Under the pieces are notes generated by a model. The model had not been told where the DNA came from and did not search any database. It was given only the letters and a program-made list of their open reading frames with translations. A stretch of DNA of 56,513 bases from an uncultured Anaerolineales bacterium (lineage in GTDB: Bacteria; Chloroflexota; Anaerolineae; Aggregatilineales; Aggregatilineaceae): NCBI GenBank assembly GCA_937135955.1, contig CAKZOB010000068.1:1-56513 (forward strand), written 5' to 3'. This document shows positions 40,169 to 48,517 of the stretch, in pieces (position 1 is the first letter of the stretch; each line of letters opens with the position of its first letter). Position numbers and translations under genes: made by a program.

Positions 40169-41264
40169 ATGGAAGCCTTGATCAGCCGCCTCAACGAGAT
40201 GCGTCAGACCATCGAAGAACTCATGGAGCGTCTTTGAGGTAGCAGCACAGCAGGTCGAACTGGCCGATCTCGAAGCGCAGACCGCTCAGCCCGATTTTTG
40301 GAACGACCCCGACAATGCCCAACAGACCATGCGCCGCCTCTCTCGACTGCGCGCCGCTGTTGCGCCCTGGCTGACGACCCATCAGCGCCTGCTCGACGCG
40401 CTCGAACTGGCCGAACTCGGCGACGAGAGCATCGCCGCCGACCTGGAAGCCGAAGCCGAAGCCTTGCAAGGCGAAGTAGATCGGCTGGTCTTCCGCGCCA
40501 AGCTCAGCGGCAAATACGACGCCGAAGACGCTTATCTGGCTATTCACGCGGGCGCGGGCGGCACCGACGCCCAGGACTGGGCCGAGATGTTGCTGCGTAT
40601 GTACCTGCGCTGGGCCGAGCGGCGCGGCTTCAAGACGGAGGTCGTCTCCGAAATGCCCGGCGACGAAGCAGGGATCAAGAGCGTCACTGTCTCCATCCAG
40701 GGAGACTATGCCTACGGCTATCTCCGCTCGGAGCGCGGCGTACACCGCCTGGTTCGCCTCAGCCCCTTCGACTCCAATCACCGGCGACATACCTCCTTCT
40801 GTCTGGTCGAGGTCTGGCCAGACGTCCAGGACGAGATCGAGCTGGAAATAGACGAGAAAGACCTGCAAATCGAAACCTTCCGCAGCAGCAGCGCGGGTGG
40901 CCAGAACGTCCAGAAAAACGAGACCGCCGTGCGCATCACTCACCTGCCCACCGGCCTGGTCGTCAGTTGCCAGAACGAGCGCAGCCAGACGCAGAACAAA
41001 GAGCGCGCTCTGCAGGTGCTGAAGATGCGCCTGCTCGACCTGGAACGGCAGAAGCAGGAAGAAGAATTCGCCCAGCTAAAGGGTGAGCACGTCAGCGCTG
41101 CCTGGGGCAATCAGATTCGCTCCTACGTGCTCCACCCCTATCAGCTTGTCAAGGACCTGCGCACCGGCTACGAAACTGGCAATACGCAGGCCGTGTTGGA
41201 TGGCGACCTCGACGCCTTCATGGAAGCCTACCTGGCCGCGACAGTGAGCGCTCAACCTTCCTGA
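40169..41264 (+). CDS. prfB: Peptide chain release factor 2 with programmed +1 frameshift
   Basis: RF2 catalyses peptide release at UGA and UAA. Reading starts at ATG 40169 and meets an in-frame TGA at 40235-40237 after 22 codons. A +1 shift at CTT-TGA continues in the frame from 40236 to 41264, giving 364 residues (E. coli 365). The stop-recognition tripeptide SPF is at 198-200 and the catalytic GGQ at 243-245. The N-terminal helical domain spans both frames. Low RF2 favours shifting, so the factor controls its own synthesis. This is not a broken gene. It lies six bases after ftsY. Confidence 0.96.
40224..40238 (+). promoter_or_regulatory. RF2 programmed frameshift site
   Basis: ATGGAGCGTCTTTGA at 40223-40237: a GGAG Shine-Dalgarno-like element three bases before the slippery CTT codon and the in-frame TGA, followed by G. 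This is the arrangement that drives +1 slippage in RF2 genes. Confidence 0.93.
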
Positions 41265-41293
41265 GCATCCTAACCAATCAGCAGGGAATGGCA

Positions 41294-41327
41294 GGCGGCT
41301 TCCTGGCACAGGGGAGCCGTCTGTTTT
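41294..41327 (+). terminator. Probable prfB terminator
   Basis: A hairpin with arms GGCGGCT (41294-41300) and AGCCGTC (41315-41321, one G-T pair), followed by TGTTTTCTG. It begins 30 bases after the prfB stop. Confidence 0.6.
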
Positions 41328-41421
41328 CTGTGTCGCGCCCTGTTGCATCCTCTGCGGAAGCGACTACACTTGGTTTCAGCATCACCCATTATCCTGCCGC
41401 GCGCCAGATAGGAGATACCCC

Positions 41422-42456
41422 ATGGGTATTCAGCCACCTCCTCTGCAGCAGCAGATCGATCGGCTGCGCAGTGCTTACAACGACGTCCGTCAGGCCGTTG
41501 TGATGGACGATGTCACCAGGAAGCTCAGTTCTGTGACCAGCGAGATCGCGGGCTTGCCCGGTCGGATCGCTGCGCTGCGGAGCAACGGCTACGTCTTTGC
41601 CGGATACCTGGAACGCAAGGCAGGTACCCTGGCCAGCCAGTGGGAACAGATCGATCAGTTGGTGCGCAGCGCCATCTCCGACGAGATCGCCCGCACGCAG
41701 CAGCAGTTCGACGACCTCACCGAGCTATGGAAGAACCTCGAACAACAGACGCACGATCGCAACCGGGCCATCCTCCTGACCCAGATCGAGCGCTCCATCG
41801 CCGCGCTGGACGAAGAAGTCAAGGCTGGGCGGCAGCGCATCGAAGCCATGTACGGCGACGTCCCCTCCAACGTTGCCCAAACCGGGCAGCAGATTCGCCA
41901 GATCGAGGAGTATCTGAAGCTGGCCCAGCAAGCGCAGGTCGCCTGGACGCCTACCGAGCGTCTGTTCAGCGCCGTCAAAGCCAGGTGGCTCAAGGACAAC
42001 AAAGACACGCCCGAAGGCGCACTCTTTCTCACCGACCAGCGCCTGATCTTCGAGCAAAAGGAAAAGGTCGGCGGACGCTTTGGTTTTGGCGGGGAGATGG
42101 TTCAGCAAGAGCTATGGGCCGTCCCGTTGGGCGCGATTGCCCAAGTCCGTCCCGAAGACAAAGGCGTCTTCGGGGGCAAAGACCTGGTGCATCTCACTCT
42201 CAAAGCGGGCGATTACGCCGCCATAACGCTGGAGATCAAAGAGGGAATTGATAGCAAAGCCTACGCTCACCAGCTTAACCGTGCCATCAGCGGTGACATC
42301 GAGAATGAGCGCGCTGTTCCCGCGGATCAGGCACAAGCCGAAGCTATCCGCCAGGCCCCAACCATCTGCCCGACCTGTGGCGCGACTTTGCCGCCTCTGC
42401 TGCGGGGCATGACTGAACTCACCTGCGCCTACTGCGGGACAACCGTGCGCGTATAG
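41422..42456 (+). CDS. Coiled-coil / GRAM-like / zinc-ribbon protein of unknown function
   Basis: 344 residues from ATG 41422, with AGGAG seven bases upstream. Residues ~1-175 are long alpha-helices with coiled-coil character (LQQQIDRLRSAYNDV, QQQFDDLTELWKNLEQQ). Residues ~180-280 look like a PH/GRAM-type beta domain (GALFLTDQRLIFEQKEKVGG, VPLGAIAQVRPEDKG). The C-terminus has a zinc ribbon, CPTCGATLPP with CAYCGTTVRV. There is no membrane segment. The order helical stalk, lipid- or protein-binding domain and zinc ribbon suggests a cytoplasmic adaptor, but I do not recognise the protein. It sits between prfB and yraN. Confidence 0.7.
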   Translation: MGIQPPPLQQQIDRLRSAYNDVRQAVVMDDVTRKLSSVTSEIAGLPGRIAALRSNGYVFAGYLERKAGTLASQWEQIDQLVRSAISDEIARTQQQFDDLTELWKNLEQQTHDRNRAILLTQIERSIAALDEEVKAGRQRIEAMYGDVPSNVAQTGQQIRQIEEYLKLAQQAQVAWTPTERLFSAVKARWLKDNKDTPEGALFLTDQRLIFEQKEKVGGRFGFGGEMVQQELWAVPLGAIAQVRPEDKGVFGGKDLVHLTLKAGDYAAITLEIKEGIDSKAYAHQLNRAISGDIENERAVPADQAQAEAIRQAPTICPTCGATLPPLLRGMTELTCAYCGTTVRV

Positions 42457-42525
42457 GAGACGCTTGCAGGCCGCTGAACGGTACGTCAACTTGACAGCGC
42501 CAGCCAACAGCCGGAGTCCTCAATC

Positions 42526-42900
42526 ATGAGCGATCCCCGTCACACCCTGGGCATACGCGGCGAACGGGCGGTATTGGCCCGCCTGCGTCGTGAAGGCTAT
42601 ACAATCCTGGCCCGCAACTGGCGCCATTCACAGTTGGGCGAACTGGACATTGTGGCCCGTCACGGCGACGAGATCGTCTTTGTGGAAGTGCGCACCCGGC
42701 ACGGCGCTGCCAGACAGGCGCTTGACCGGGCGCTCACCAGCATAGACGAGACCAAACAGGCCCGCCTGCTGGCCCTGGCCCAGGCTTTTCTGGAGGCACA
42801 CGGCCTCCAAAATACGCCTTGGCGCATTGACGTGGCTGCAGTGGCCTGCACCGGCTCGACTATCACCGTATGCCTCCTGACCGATGCTGTGGAGTGGTAG
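42526..42900 (+). CDS. yraN: YraN / UPF0102 family nuclease-fold protein
   Basis: 124 residues, the usual size. The restriction-endonuclease-like core is clear: GIRGERAVLARLRREGYTIL, then GELDIVARHGDEIVFVEVRTR, holding the D-x(n)-E-x-K/R catalytic pattern (Asp in ELDIV, Glu in VEVR). The position usually occupied by lysine is Arg. ATG 42526 begins MSDPRHTLG. The biological role of YraN is unclear; it is often near DNA processing or RNase HII genes. miaA starts one base after the stop. Confidence 0.9.
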   Translation: MSDPRHTLGIRGERAVLARLRREGYTILARNWRHSQLGELDIVARHGDEIVFVEVRTRHGAARQALDRALTSIDETKQARLLALAQAFLEAHGLQNTPWRIDVAAVACTGSTITVCLLTDAVEW

Positions 42901-42901
42901 G

Positions 42902-43894
42902 ATGGTCATCGCTCAGACGCGCCGACCCGCCCCCCAACCCGCCCCGGCCCCTGCTCCATCTGCCGCGCGCGACCCGCTGGTGGTCGTCCTGGGGCCGACA
43001 GCGGTTGGTAAGACCAGCCTGGCCATTCAGATCGCGCTGGCCGTTGAAGGGGAGATCGTCAGCGCGGACAGCCGTCAGGTCTACCGCTACATGGACATCG
43101 GCACCGCCAAGCCCAGCCCGCAGGAACTGGCGACTGTCCCTCACCATCTGATTGACATCGTCACTCCCGATCGTCACTTCACCCTGGCAGAATACCAGCG
43201 CGCCGCCTACCAGACCATCGCTGACATCCTGGCGCGCGATAAAATACCCCTGCTGGTAGGGGGTACCGGCCAGTACCTCACAGCCATCATCGAAGGCTGG
43301 AGCATTCCCGAAGTGCCGCCCGACCCGACCCTGCGCGCCGAACTGGAAGACTTCGCCGCCACACATGGCGCGCGCGCCCTGCACGACCGTCTGCGCGCCG
43401 CCGACCCCGCCGCCGCGGCCCGCATTGACTACCGCAACGTGCGCCGCGTCATCCGCGCCCTGGAAGTCTGGCTGCGCACCGGCACGCCGATCAGCGCGCT
43501 GCAGCGTAAGTCGCCCCCTGCCTATCGTATCTTGCAGATCGGCCTCACCCGTCCCCGCAGCGACCTGTACGCCCGCATTGATGCCCGCATCGAGGAGATG
43601 ATCGCCGCGGGCCTGGAAGACGAAGTGCGTGCTCTGCTTCAGGCAGGCTATACTTGGGAGTGTCCGGCGCTGTCCGGCCTGGGCTATGCTCAGTGGCGAC
43701 CTTATCTTGCCGGCGAGATCACCCTGGAACAGGTGATCCAGGCCATCCAGCGCGAGACACGCGCCTATGCCCGCCGCCAGTACACCTGGTTTCGGGGCCA
43801 CGACACGGGTATCTGCTGGTTCGACCTGTCCCAGACCGCGCCGGAGACGGTGATAGAAACAGTCCGTCGCTGGTTGAGCGACCAAGGAGCTTGA
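42902..43894 (+). CDS. miaA: tRNA dimethylallyltransferase
   Basis: 330 residues from ATG 42902, with GGAG about eight bases upstream inside yraN. MiaA adds a dimethylallyl group to N6 of A37 in tRNAs reading U-starting codons. The motifs are the P-loop GPTAVGKTSLA, SADSRQVYRYMDIGTAKP, VPHHLIDIVTPD, LVGGTGQYLTAI, the tRNA-binding DYRNVRRVIRALEV, LSGLGYAQWRPYLAG and the C-terminal RRQYTWFRG. A Pro/Ala-rich N-terminal extension of ~25 residues precedes the domain. It is tightly coupled to yraN. Confidence 0.96.
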   Translation: MVIAQTRRPAPQPAPAPAPSAARDPLVVVLGPTAVGKTSLAIQIALAVEGEIVSADSRQVYRYMDIGTAKPSPQELATVPHHLIDIVTPDRHFTLAEYQRAAYQTIADILARDKIPLLVGGTGQYLTAIIEGWSIPEVPPDPTLRAELEDFAATHGARALHDRLRAADPAAAARIDYRNVRRVIRALEVWLRTGTPISALQRKSPPAYRILQIGLTRPRSDLYARIDARIEEMIAAGLEDEVRALLQAGYTWECPALSGLGYAQWRPYLAGEITLEQVIQAIQRETRAYARRQYTWFRGHDTGICWFDLSQTAPETVIETVRRWLSDQGA

Positions 43895-43899
43895 GCAAC

Positions 43900-44613
43900 G
43901 TGGAAGAAGGAGGCGGGATTCGCAGCCGCCTGCCCAACACCCGCGCAGGGCTGGCTTTCGTGGCAGCCGTAGCAGTCACGCTAGGGCTGTTCATCCTCCA
44001 ACGCTTTTATTCCCCCCTCACCGATGGCCCACATTGCTCCGATCTCGCCGCTCCCCTGGGCGGTAACAACCGCTCGGTGATCGCCTTCAAGAACGATCAG
44101 CGGGGGGCGCTCGATCTCAAACTGCGCCTGGACAAGGAACAGTTCCGCGCCGGTGAGCCACTCACGCTGCACCTGACCTTCATCAACGAAGGCGGCGGCC
44201 CCATCATCCTACATCTGAACCTGGAAGGGCCGATCCTGACCAGTGATCCCACCGTGGACGGCGTCACCTTTGAGATCACGCGCGTGGGAGCAGGTGCGCC
44301 CATCGCCAATCAGCCTCGCACCTATCAAGCGCCCGTCACCTTCAGCAACCCGGATACCCTGCACCTGCTGGGCGCGCACACCCGTTGTACCGAGACCTAT
44401 TCCTTCAGCCCTGCTGACCTGGCAGCCATCGGCGTGACCGAGGGCGAGTATCGCATCCGCGCCAGCTATCGCAACGACAGTCCCGGCGACCCGCGCCCCA
44501 TCCAGCCCATTGATGCGACCGCTACCCCCTATCCCCAGTACGCCACCTCTCAGGGAGTGTGGGTCGGCGAAACGCGCTCTAACGAGGAACGCTTCGCCAT
44601 CGGCGGACCATGA
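43900..44613 (+). CDS. Membrane-anchored protein with Ig/BsuPI-like beta domain
   Basis: 237 residues from GTG 43900, ten bases after AAGGAG and five bases after the miaA stop. The N-terminus has one membrane helix (LAFVAAVAVTLGLFIL). The outside part starts with a Cys-containing linker and a beta-sandwich resembling the BsuPI-type domain (LRLDKEQFRAGEPLTLHLTF, GGPIILHLNLEGP). The two cysteines in the outer region, in PHCSDLA and HTRCTETYSF, could pair. No enzyme motifs were seen; the function is unknown. It probably shares an mRNA with yraN and miaA, and converges on the permease gene. Confidence 0.7.
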   Translation: MEEGGGIRSRLPNTRAGLAFVAAVAVTLGLFILQRFYSPLTDGPHCSDLAAPLGGNNRSVIAFKNDQRGALDLKLRLDKEQFRAGEPLTLHLTFINEGGGPIILHLNLEGPILTSDPTVDGVTFEITRVGAGAPIANQPRTYQAPVTFSNPDTLHLLGAHTRCTETYSFSPADLAAIGVTEGEYRIRASYRNDSPGDPRPIQPIDATATPYPQYATSQGVWVGETRSNEERFAIGGP

Positions 44614-44623
44614 TCAGGGTCTG

Positions 44624-45421
44624 TCAGCGGTTGGCAGGGTGTTCGGCCAGGGCACCGGCCAGCAGATTGATGGCAAATACGGTCGCGCTGAGCGCCACGC
44701 CAGGGGCCAGCGCCGTCCACGGGGCCGTACGGAACGAGGCCCGCGCGTCAGCCAGCATGATGCCCCAGTCGGGCGCGGAGATGTCACCTCCAAAGCCCAG
44801 GAACATCAGCGCCGCCCCGTTGAGCACCGCCCAACTGAGCGTGACCCCGGCGAAAGCCAACAGCGGCGGAGCGACGGTCGGCACGATATGTCGCCACAGA
44901 ATCGCCGCCGGACGTGCACCGAGTGCGCGCGCTGCTTCCACAAACGGCAGGGCGCGCGCTTCCAGCACGGCGGCGCGGGTCACCCGCGCGTAGGCGGGAA
45001 TGCCCGCCACGCCGACGGCCAGCGCTACCTGCATCACCCCATTGCCCAGCACCGCGATCAGCGCCAACGCCAGAATCAGGTTGGGGAAGGCCAGCAGGGC
45101 GTCCATCACCATCATCAGGGTCGTGTCCAGCCAACGCCCGCCATAGCCCGCTACCAGGCCAATAACCAGACCGGGCAAGAGCGTAATCAACACGGTCAGC
45201 AGGGCCACCCCCAGGGTACGCCGTCCGCCATAGAGCGTGCGGCTGAATACATCGCGCCCCAGCAAATCGGTGCCGAACAGATACTCTCTGGAAGGCGGCG
45301 CTAGTTGATCTGCGGGGACAGCATGCCGCGGATCGTGCGTGGCCAGCCACGGAGCCAGTGCCGACAGCAAGACAGCCCCTGCCAGTATGACGAGCGCCAG
45401 GCGCGAATGTCCGGCGTTCAT
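44624..45421 (-). CDS. ABC importer permease, DppC/OppC/NikC type
   Basis: 265 residues from ATG 45421, nine bases after GGAAGG; a GTG three codons upstream overlaps the previous stop. The N-terminal helix and LFGTDLLGRDVFSRTLYGGR segment are typical of DppC-like proteins. The ATPase-contacting EAA loop is EAARALGARPAAILWRHIVP. About six membrane helices are present. Substrates of the family are peptides, nickel or sugars; none can be read here. It is the last gene of the three-gene transporter operon. Confidence 0.9.
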   Translation of the reverse strand: MNAGHSRLALVILAGAVLLSALAPWLATHDPRHAVPADQLAPPSREYLFGTDLLGRDVFSRTLYGGRRTLGVALLTVLITLLPGLVIGLVAGYGGRWLDTTLMMVMDALLAFPNLILALALIAVLGNGVMQVALAVGVAGIPAYARVTRAAVLEARALPFVEAARALGARPAAILWRHIVPTVAPPLLAFAGVTLSWAVLNGAALMFLGFGGDISAPDWGIMLADARASFRTAPWTALAPGVALSATVFAINLLAGALAEHPANR

Positions 45422-45426
45422 CGCGC

Positions 45427-46350
45427 TCACCCTTCCCTGCGTACGCGCGGGTCTACCTGCGCGTACAACAGATCGGCCACGGCGTTGACCAGGCTATAGG
45501 TCAACGCTGTTAGAGTGACCACCCCTTGAATGACGGGAAAATCGCGGGTGTTGATGGCAGTCAACAGCAACCGTCCCAGGCCCCGCCGCACGAAGATCGT
45601 CTCGGTGATCACGGTGCCGCCCAGCAGGAAGCCCAGTTGCAGCGCGATCACCGCCACGACCGGCAGCAAACCCACCCGCAGAATATGATAGGCCACCTCA
45701 GCTTCCGGCAGACCTTTGGCGCGCGCTGTCTGCACAAAGGGCAGCGTCGCTGCCTCGCGGATGCTGCGCGCCGTCACCTGCGCGATGGCGCCCGCCGTGT
45801 GAAATCCCAGCACCATCACCGGCAGGATCAGATGGCGCGGCCCATCGCCTCCTGTGCCGGGTAACAGGCCCAGCACAACCGTGAACAGGTAAATCGCCAG
45901 CGTCGCCGTCCAGTAGACCGGCGTTGAGAGCGCCAGCGAGGCGAAGGCCTTGGCCAGCCCACCCGCCGCGCTGCGGGGCCACAGCCCGCCCGCCAGCCCC
46001 AGGGACAGCCCCAGCGCGATGCCCACTGTCAATGCGCCCAGTGCCAGGGCCGCCGTTGCCCCCATCTGCTGCCCGATCATCTCCGTCACCGGCTGCCCGC
46101 TGACCAGCGATCGCCCCAAGTCGCCCCGCACAACCCCGCCCACATAGTGTATATACTGCTGCCACAACGGATCAGCCAAACCCAGCCTCTGCCGTTGGGC
46201 AGCGACCTCTGCCTCCGATGCGCCCGCGCGCGCCAGAGTCGCGTCTACCGCGTCTCCCGGCAGGCCGCGCAACACAACAAAAGCGGCGCTCATGGCCAGC
46301 CAGGCCACTACCAGCGCCGCTCCCAGGCGACGGAGCACATACGTAGCCAT
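45427..46350 (-). CDS. ABC importer permease, DppB/OppB/NikB type
   Basis: 307 residues from ATG 46350 (MATYVLRRLGAALVV), the normal DppB start; the longer open frame overlaps the binding-protein gene. Family motifs are GLADPLWQQYIHYVGGVVRGDLGRS, ALSTPVYW and the EAA loop TARAKGLPEAEVAYHILR, followed by TVITETIFVRRGLGRLLLTA. Six helices are expected. It lies 11 bases after the binding-protein gene and five bases before the second permease. No ATPase gene follows. Confidence 0.92.
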   Translation of the reverse strand: MATYVLRRLGAALVVAWLAMSAAFVVLRGLPGDAVDATLARAGASEAEVAAQRQRLGLADPLWQQYIHYVGGVVRGDLGRSLVSGQPVTEMIGQQMGATAALALGALTVGIALGLSLGLAGGLWPRSAAGGLAKAFASLALSTPVYWTATLAIYLFTVVLGLLPGTGGDGPRHLILPVMVLGFHTAGAIAQVTARSIREAATLPFVQTARAKGLPEAEVAYHILRVGLLPVVAVIALQLGFLLGGTVITETIFVRRGLGRLLLTAINTRDFPVIQGVVTLTALTYSLVNAVADLLYAQVDPRVRREG

Positions 46351-46361
46351 AGACCCGTCGG

Positions 46362-48005
46362 TTAACGCACCATCTGCAGATTGCGCAACAGCGGCCACCA
46401 GCCCTGCGCGCTGAAGATCAGTCCATCCAGACGCGCCGTCGAGCCAACCAGATTGACATATTCGCGGATGGGCAGCACTACTGCCTGCTCCATGATTCGC
46501 TGCTGCACCGACATATACAGACCAGCCCGCGTTTCCGCGTCAACCTGCCGCATAGCTTCCTGCAACCAGCCATCCAGTTCCGGGTCGCTGAAGCCCGACC
46601 AGTTGCTGGACGCGCCGGACATGTAGAAACGGTTGAGCAGGCTGGCATCCACGCCGAAATCGTAGAAAGCGATCAGGTTGAAGTCGCCCCGCTGTGCGTA
46701 GTCGCGCAGCAGGGTGGGAAAGTCAGGGACGCGGACCAACTCGACCTCGATGCCGATGTCGCGCCACTGACTCTGAATGAGCTGAGCCACTTCCGGCGTC
46801 TGATTCCACGACGCGAAGACCACCGTCAACCGCAACGGCTCGCCGTCTTTGTCCCAGATGCCGTCCTCGTCGGCATCGCTCCACCCTGCGCCTTGCAACA
46901 GACTCTGCGCAAAAGCCGGGTCAAACGGGTACAGCGTTTCCACAGCAGGATCGTAGTACGACGTGACCGAGGTCAGCGGCCCATAGGCCACTGGCGATTG
47001 TCCCTGAAACACCGCATCCACGATCGCCGTGCGATTCGTCGCGTGCAGCAGCGCCTTGCGCACCGCCACATCGTCGGTTGGCGCGCGCTTCAGGTTGAAG
47101 AAAAACTGTTGCGGCAGACCGGCGATAGGGACACGGAGAATCCGCAATTGGGTATTGCCCAGCAACAGTTCCGCGTCAGTGGGCAGCAACTCGCCGATGA
47201 CCTGCACTTCGCCGCTTTCCAGGGCCAGGCTGCGCGTCGCCGGGTCTTCATAGAAGCGGAATTCCACTGTGTCCACCGACTGCGCGGTCGCCTCCGCGTA
47301 GAACACCGGCCCCCAGGCATAGTCCGGGTTGCGGCGCAGGATGATATGGTCGCCGGGCACAACCTCTTGCAGCATGTACGGCCCAGTGCCGACCTGATGC
47401 CACTGATAGGTGTTCTTGGAGTGCTCTTGCAACGCCTTGGGGCTGGCCATGCCCAGGTAAACCTGGCTCAGGCCGTCCAGCAACGGCGCATACGGCTCGG
47501 AGAAGTGGAGCGTGATCGTGTAGTCGTCGCTGATGGTATAGTTGGTGTATGGCCCCAGGAGTGCCCGCGCCTTGCCCGACCCCAATTCCGGGTTGGTGAT
47601 GCGATCCAGGTTGGCCGCCACTGCCTGGGCATTGAAGGGCGTTCCGTCATGAAACTTGACCCCCCGCTTGAGCGTGAACGTCCAGTTCAGCCCATCGGGC
47701 GACATCTCCCAGCGCTCCGCCAGGCCGGGCACGAAGTCCATCGTCTGCGGATGCCGGTAAACCAGCGTGTCATAGACCGAAAAGAAGGGAATGCCCAGTT
47801 CGTTGGAGATATGAATATGTGGGTCGAAGCCAGACGGATTCAGCGTCAGGCCGTAGACGATGCGGTTACCGTTGTCGGCCTCGTTCTGGTCACCGCGCAG
47901 GGCGATCACTACCACCCCAGCGACCGCCAAGCACAGCACCAATAGTAACACCCCCAACACCCCAGCGCTGACAGGGACTCGACGAAGCGGAGCACGAGTC
48001 AACAC
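46362..48005 (-). CDS. ABC transporter substrate-binding protein, family 5 (peptide/nickel type)
   Basis: 547 residues from GTG 48005, which has a strong AGGAGGAGAG site eight bases upstream; longer in-frame starts lack one. The N-terminal helix (VLGVLLLVLCLAVAGVVVIAL) looks like an uncleaved anchor, as no lipobox is present. The SBP_bac_5 domain has PSGFDPHIHISNE, GLAERWEMSPDGLNWTFTLKRGVKFHDGTPF, VGTGPYMLQE, DVAVRKALLHATNR and the C-terminal lobe. The family binds oligopeptides, nickel chelates or oligosaccharides. It is the first gene of an operon with two permeases. It is not close enough to hyp to claim nickel transport. Confidence 0.92.
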   Translation of the reverse strand: MLTRAPLRRVPVSAGVLGVLLLVLCLAVAGVVVIALRGDQNEADNGNRIVYGLTLNPSGFDPHIHISNELGIPFFSVYDTLVYRHPQTMDFVPGLAERWEMSPDGLNWTFTLKRGVKFHDGTPFNAQAVAANLDRITNPELGSGKARALLGPYTNYTISDDYTITLHFSEPYAPLLDGLSQVYLGMASPKALQEHSKNTYQWHQVGTGPYMLQEVVPGDHIILRRNPDYAWGPVFYAEATAQSVDTVEFRFYEDPATRSLALESGEVQVIGELLPTDAELLLGNTQLRILRVPIAGLPQQFFFNLKRAPTDDVAVRKALLHATNRTAIVDAVFQGQSPVAYGPLTSVTSYYDPAVETLYPFDPAFAQSLLQGAGWSDADEDGIWDKDGEPLRLTVVFASWNQTPEVAQLIQSQWRDIGIEVELVRVPDFPTLLRDYAQRGDFNLIAFYDFGVDASLLNRFYMSGASSNWSGFSDPELDGWLQEAMRQVDAETRAGLYMSVQQRIMEQAVVLPIREYVNLVGSTARLDGLIFSAQGWWPLLRNLQMVR

Positions 48006-48064
48006 GGTACACTCTCCTCCTGTCGTAATACGCATAGAGCTTTTGCACGCGAACTTCTGAGCAA

Positions 48065-48212
48065 GAGTGCACTCACCTCTTGGGGCAGCGGTCTCGAACC
48101 ACAAAGACGTAGAGAGCGCAGAGAAGAAAAACGGCTCACAAAAATGCTGTCTCTCTCCCTGCGACTTCTGTGCTCTCCAGGGTGAATTCTGCCCCCAGAC
48201 TCGAATGCACTC
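48065..48212. repeat. Dispersed repeat with terminal inverted repeats, copy 1
   Basis: Ends in GAGTGCA and TGCACTC, with inner arms TTGGGGCAG (48080-48088) and CTGCCCCCA (48189-48197). The centre has CACAAAGACGTAGAGAGCGC and GCAGAGAAGAAAAA on one side and CTTCTGTGCTCTCC on the other. A related copy lies at 52305-52417. Confidence 0.6.
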
Positions 48213-48303
48213 TCCAAGCAGAGAGCAGTAGGCATAAAGCCCAGGCCAAGATAGAATTGCCTGGGTGTGTGCAAAATGCGTCAGACTGTTTGCTGCAGTT
48301 TGG

Positions 48304-48403
48304 TTTACCTCACCCCCAGCCTTGCTTCGCTCGACTCGCCCCCTCCACGTATATGTTAGGAGAGGCAGCGAGGCGCCCTAACGCCGAGCGGGGATGAGGT
48401 AAA
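48304..48403. repeat. 100-base palindromic repeat, copy 1
   Basis: Perfect 9-base ends TTTACCTCA / TGAGGTAAA, with inner CACCCCCAGCC and CGCTTCGCTCGAC-like sequence. A second copy with the same ends and core is at 56372-56467. It would fold into a long hairpin and carries no gene. Confidence 0.75.
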
Positions 48404-48517
48404 TGCCTCTCTTCAAGCAGTCGCTGACAACCTTTGCACGCACCCAATTACCCTGACCACAGGCGCAACGAGTGTACCATTGCCCTGCGTGGCAATCCAA
48501 AACTGAGGAGCGTAGTC

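Larger units (their letters stand above)
48006..48517. other. Intergenic region filled by two palindromic repeats
   Basis: These 512 bases separate the transporter operon from the PrsW-like operon. They hold a 148-base repeat (48065-48212) and a 100-base repeat (48304-48403). No gene was found in the rest; GAGGAG of the next gene is at 48504-48509. Confidence 0.6.

Noticed and set aside
40235-40237. In-frame TGA suggesting prfB is a pseudogene
   Set aside because: The context is the known programmed frameshift site of RF2, and both parts align to one normal-length protein.
46362-48005. Nickel importer serving the hydrogenase-maturation genes
   Set aside because: Family 5 binding proteins have many ligands. 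The operon is 27 kb from hyp and shows no nickel-specific residues that I can identify.
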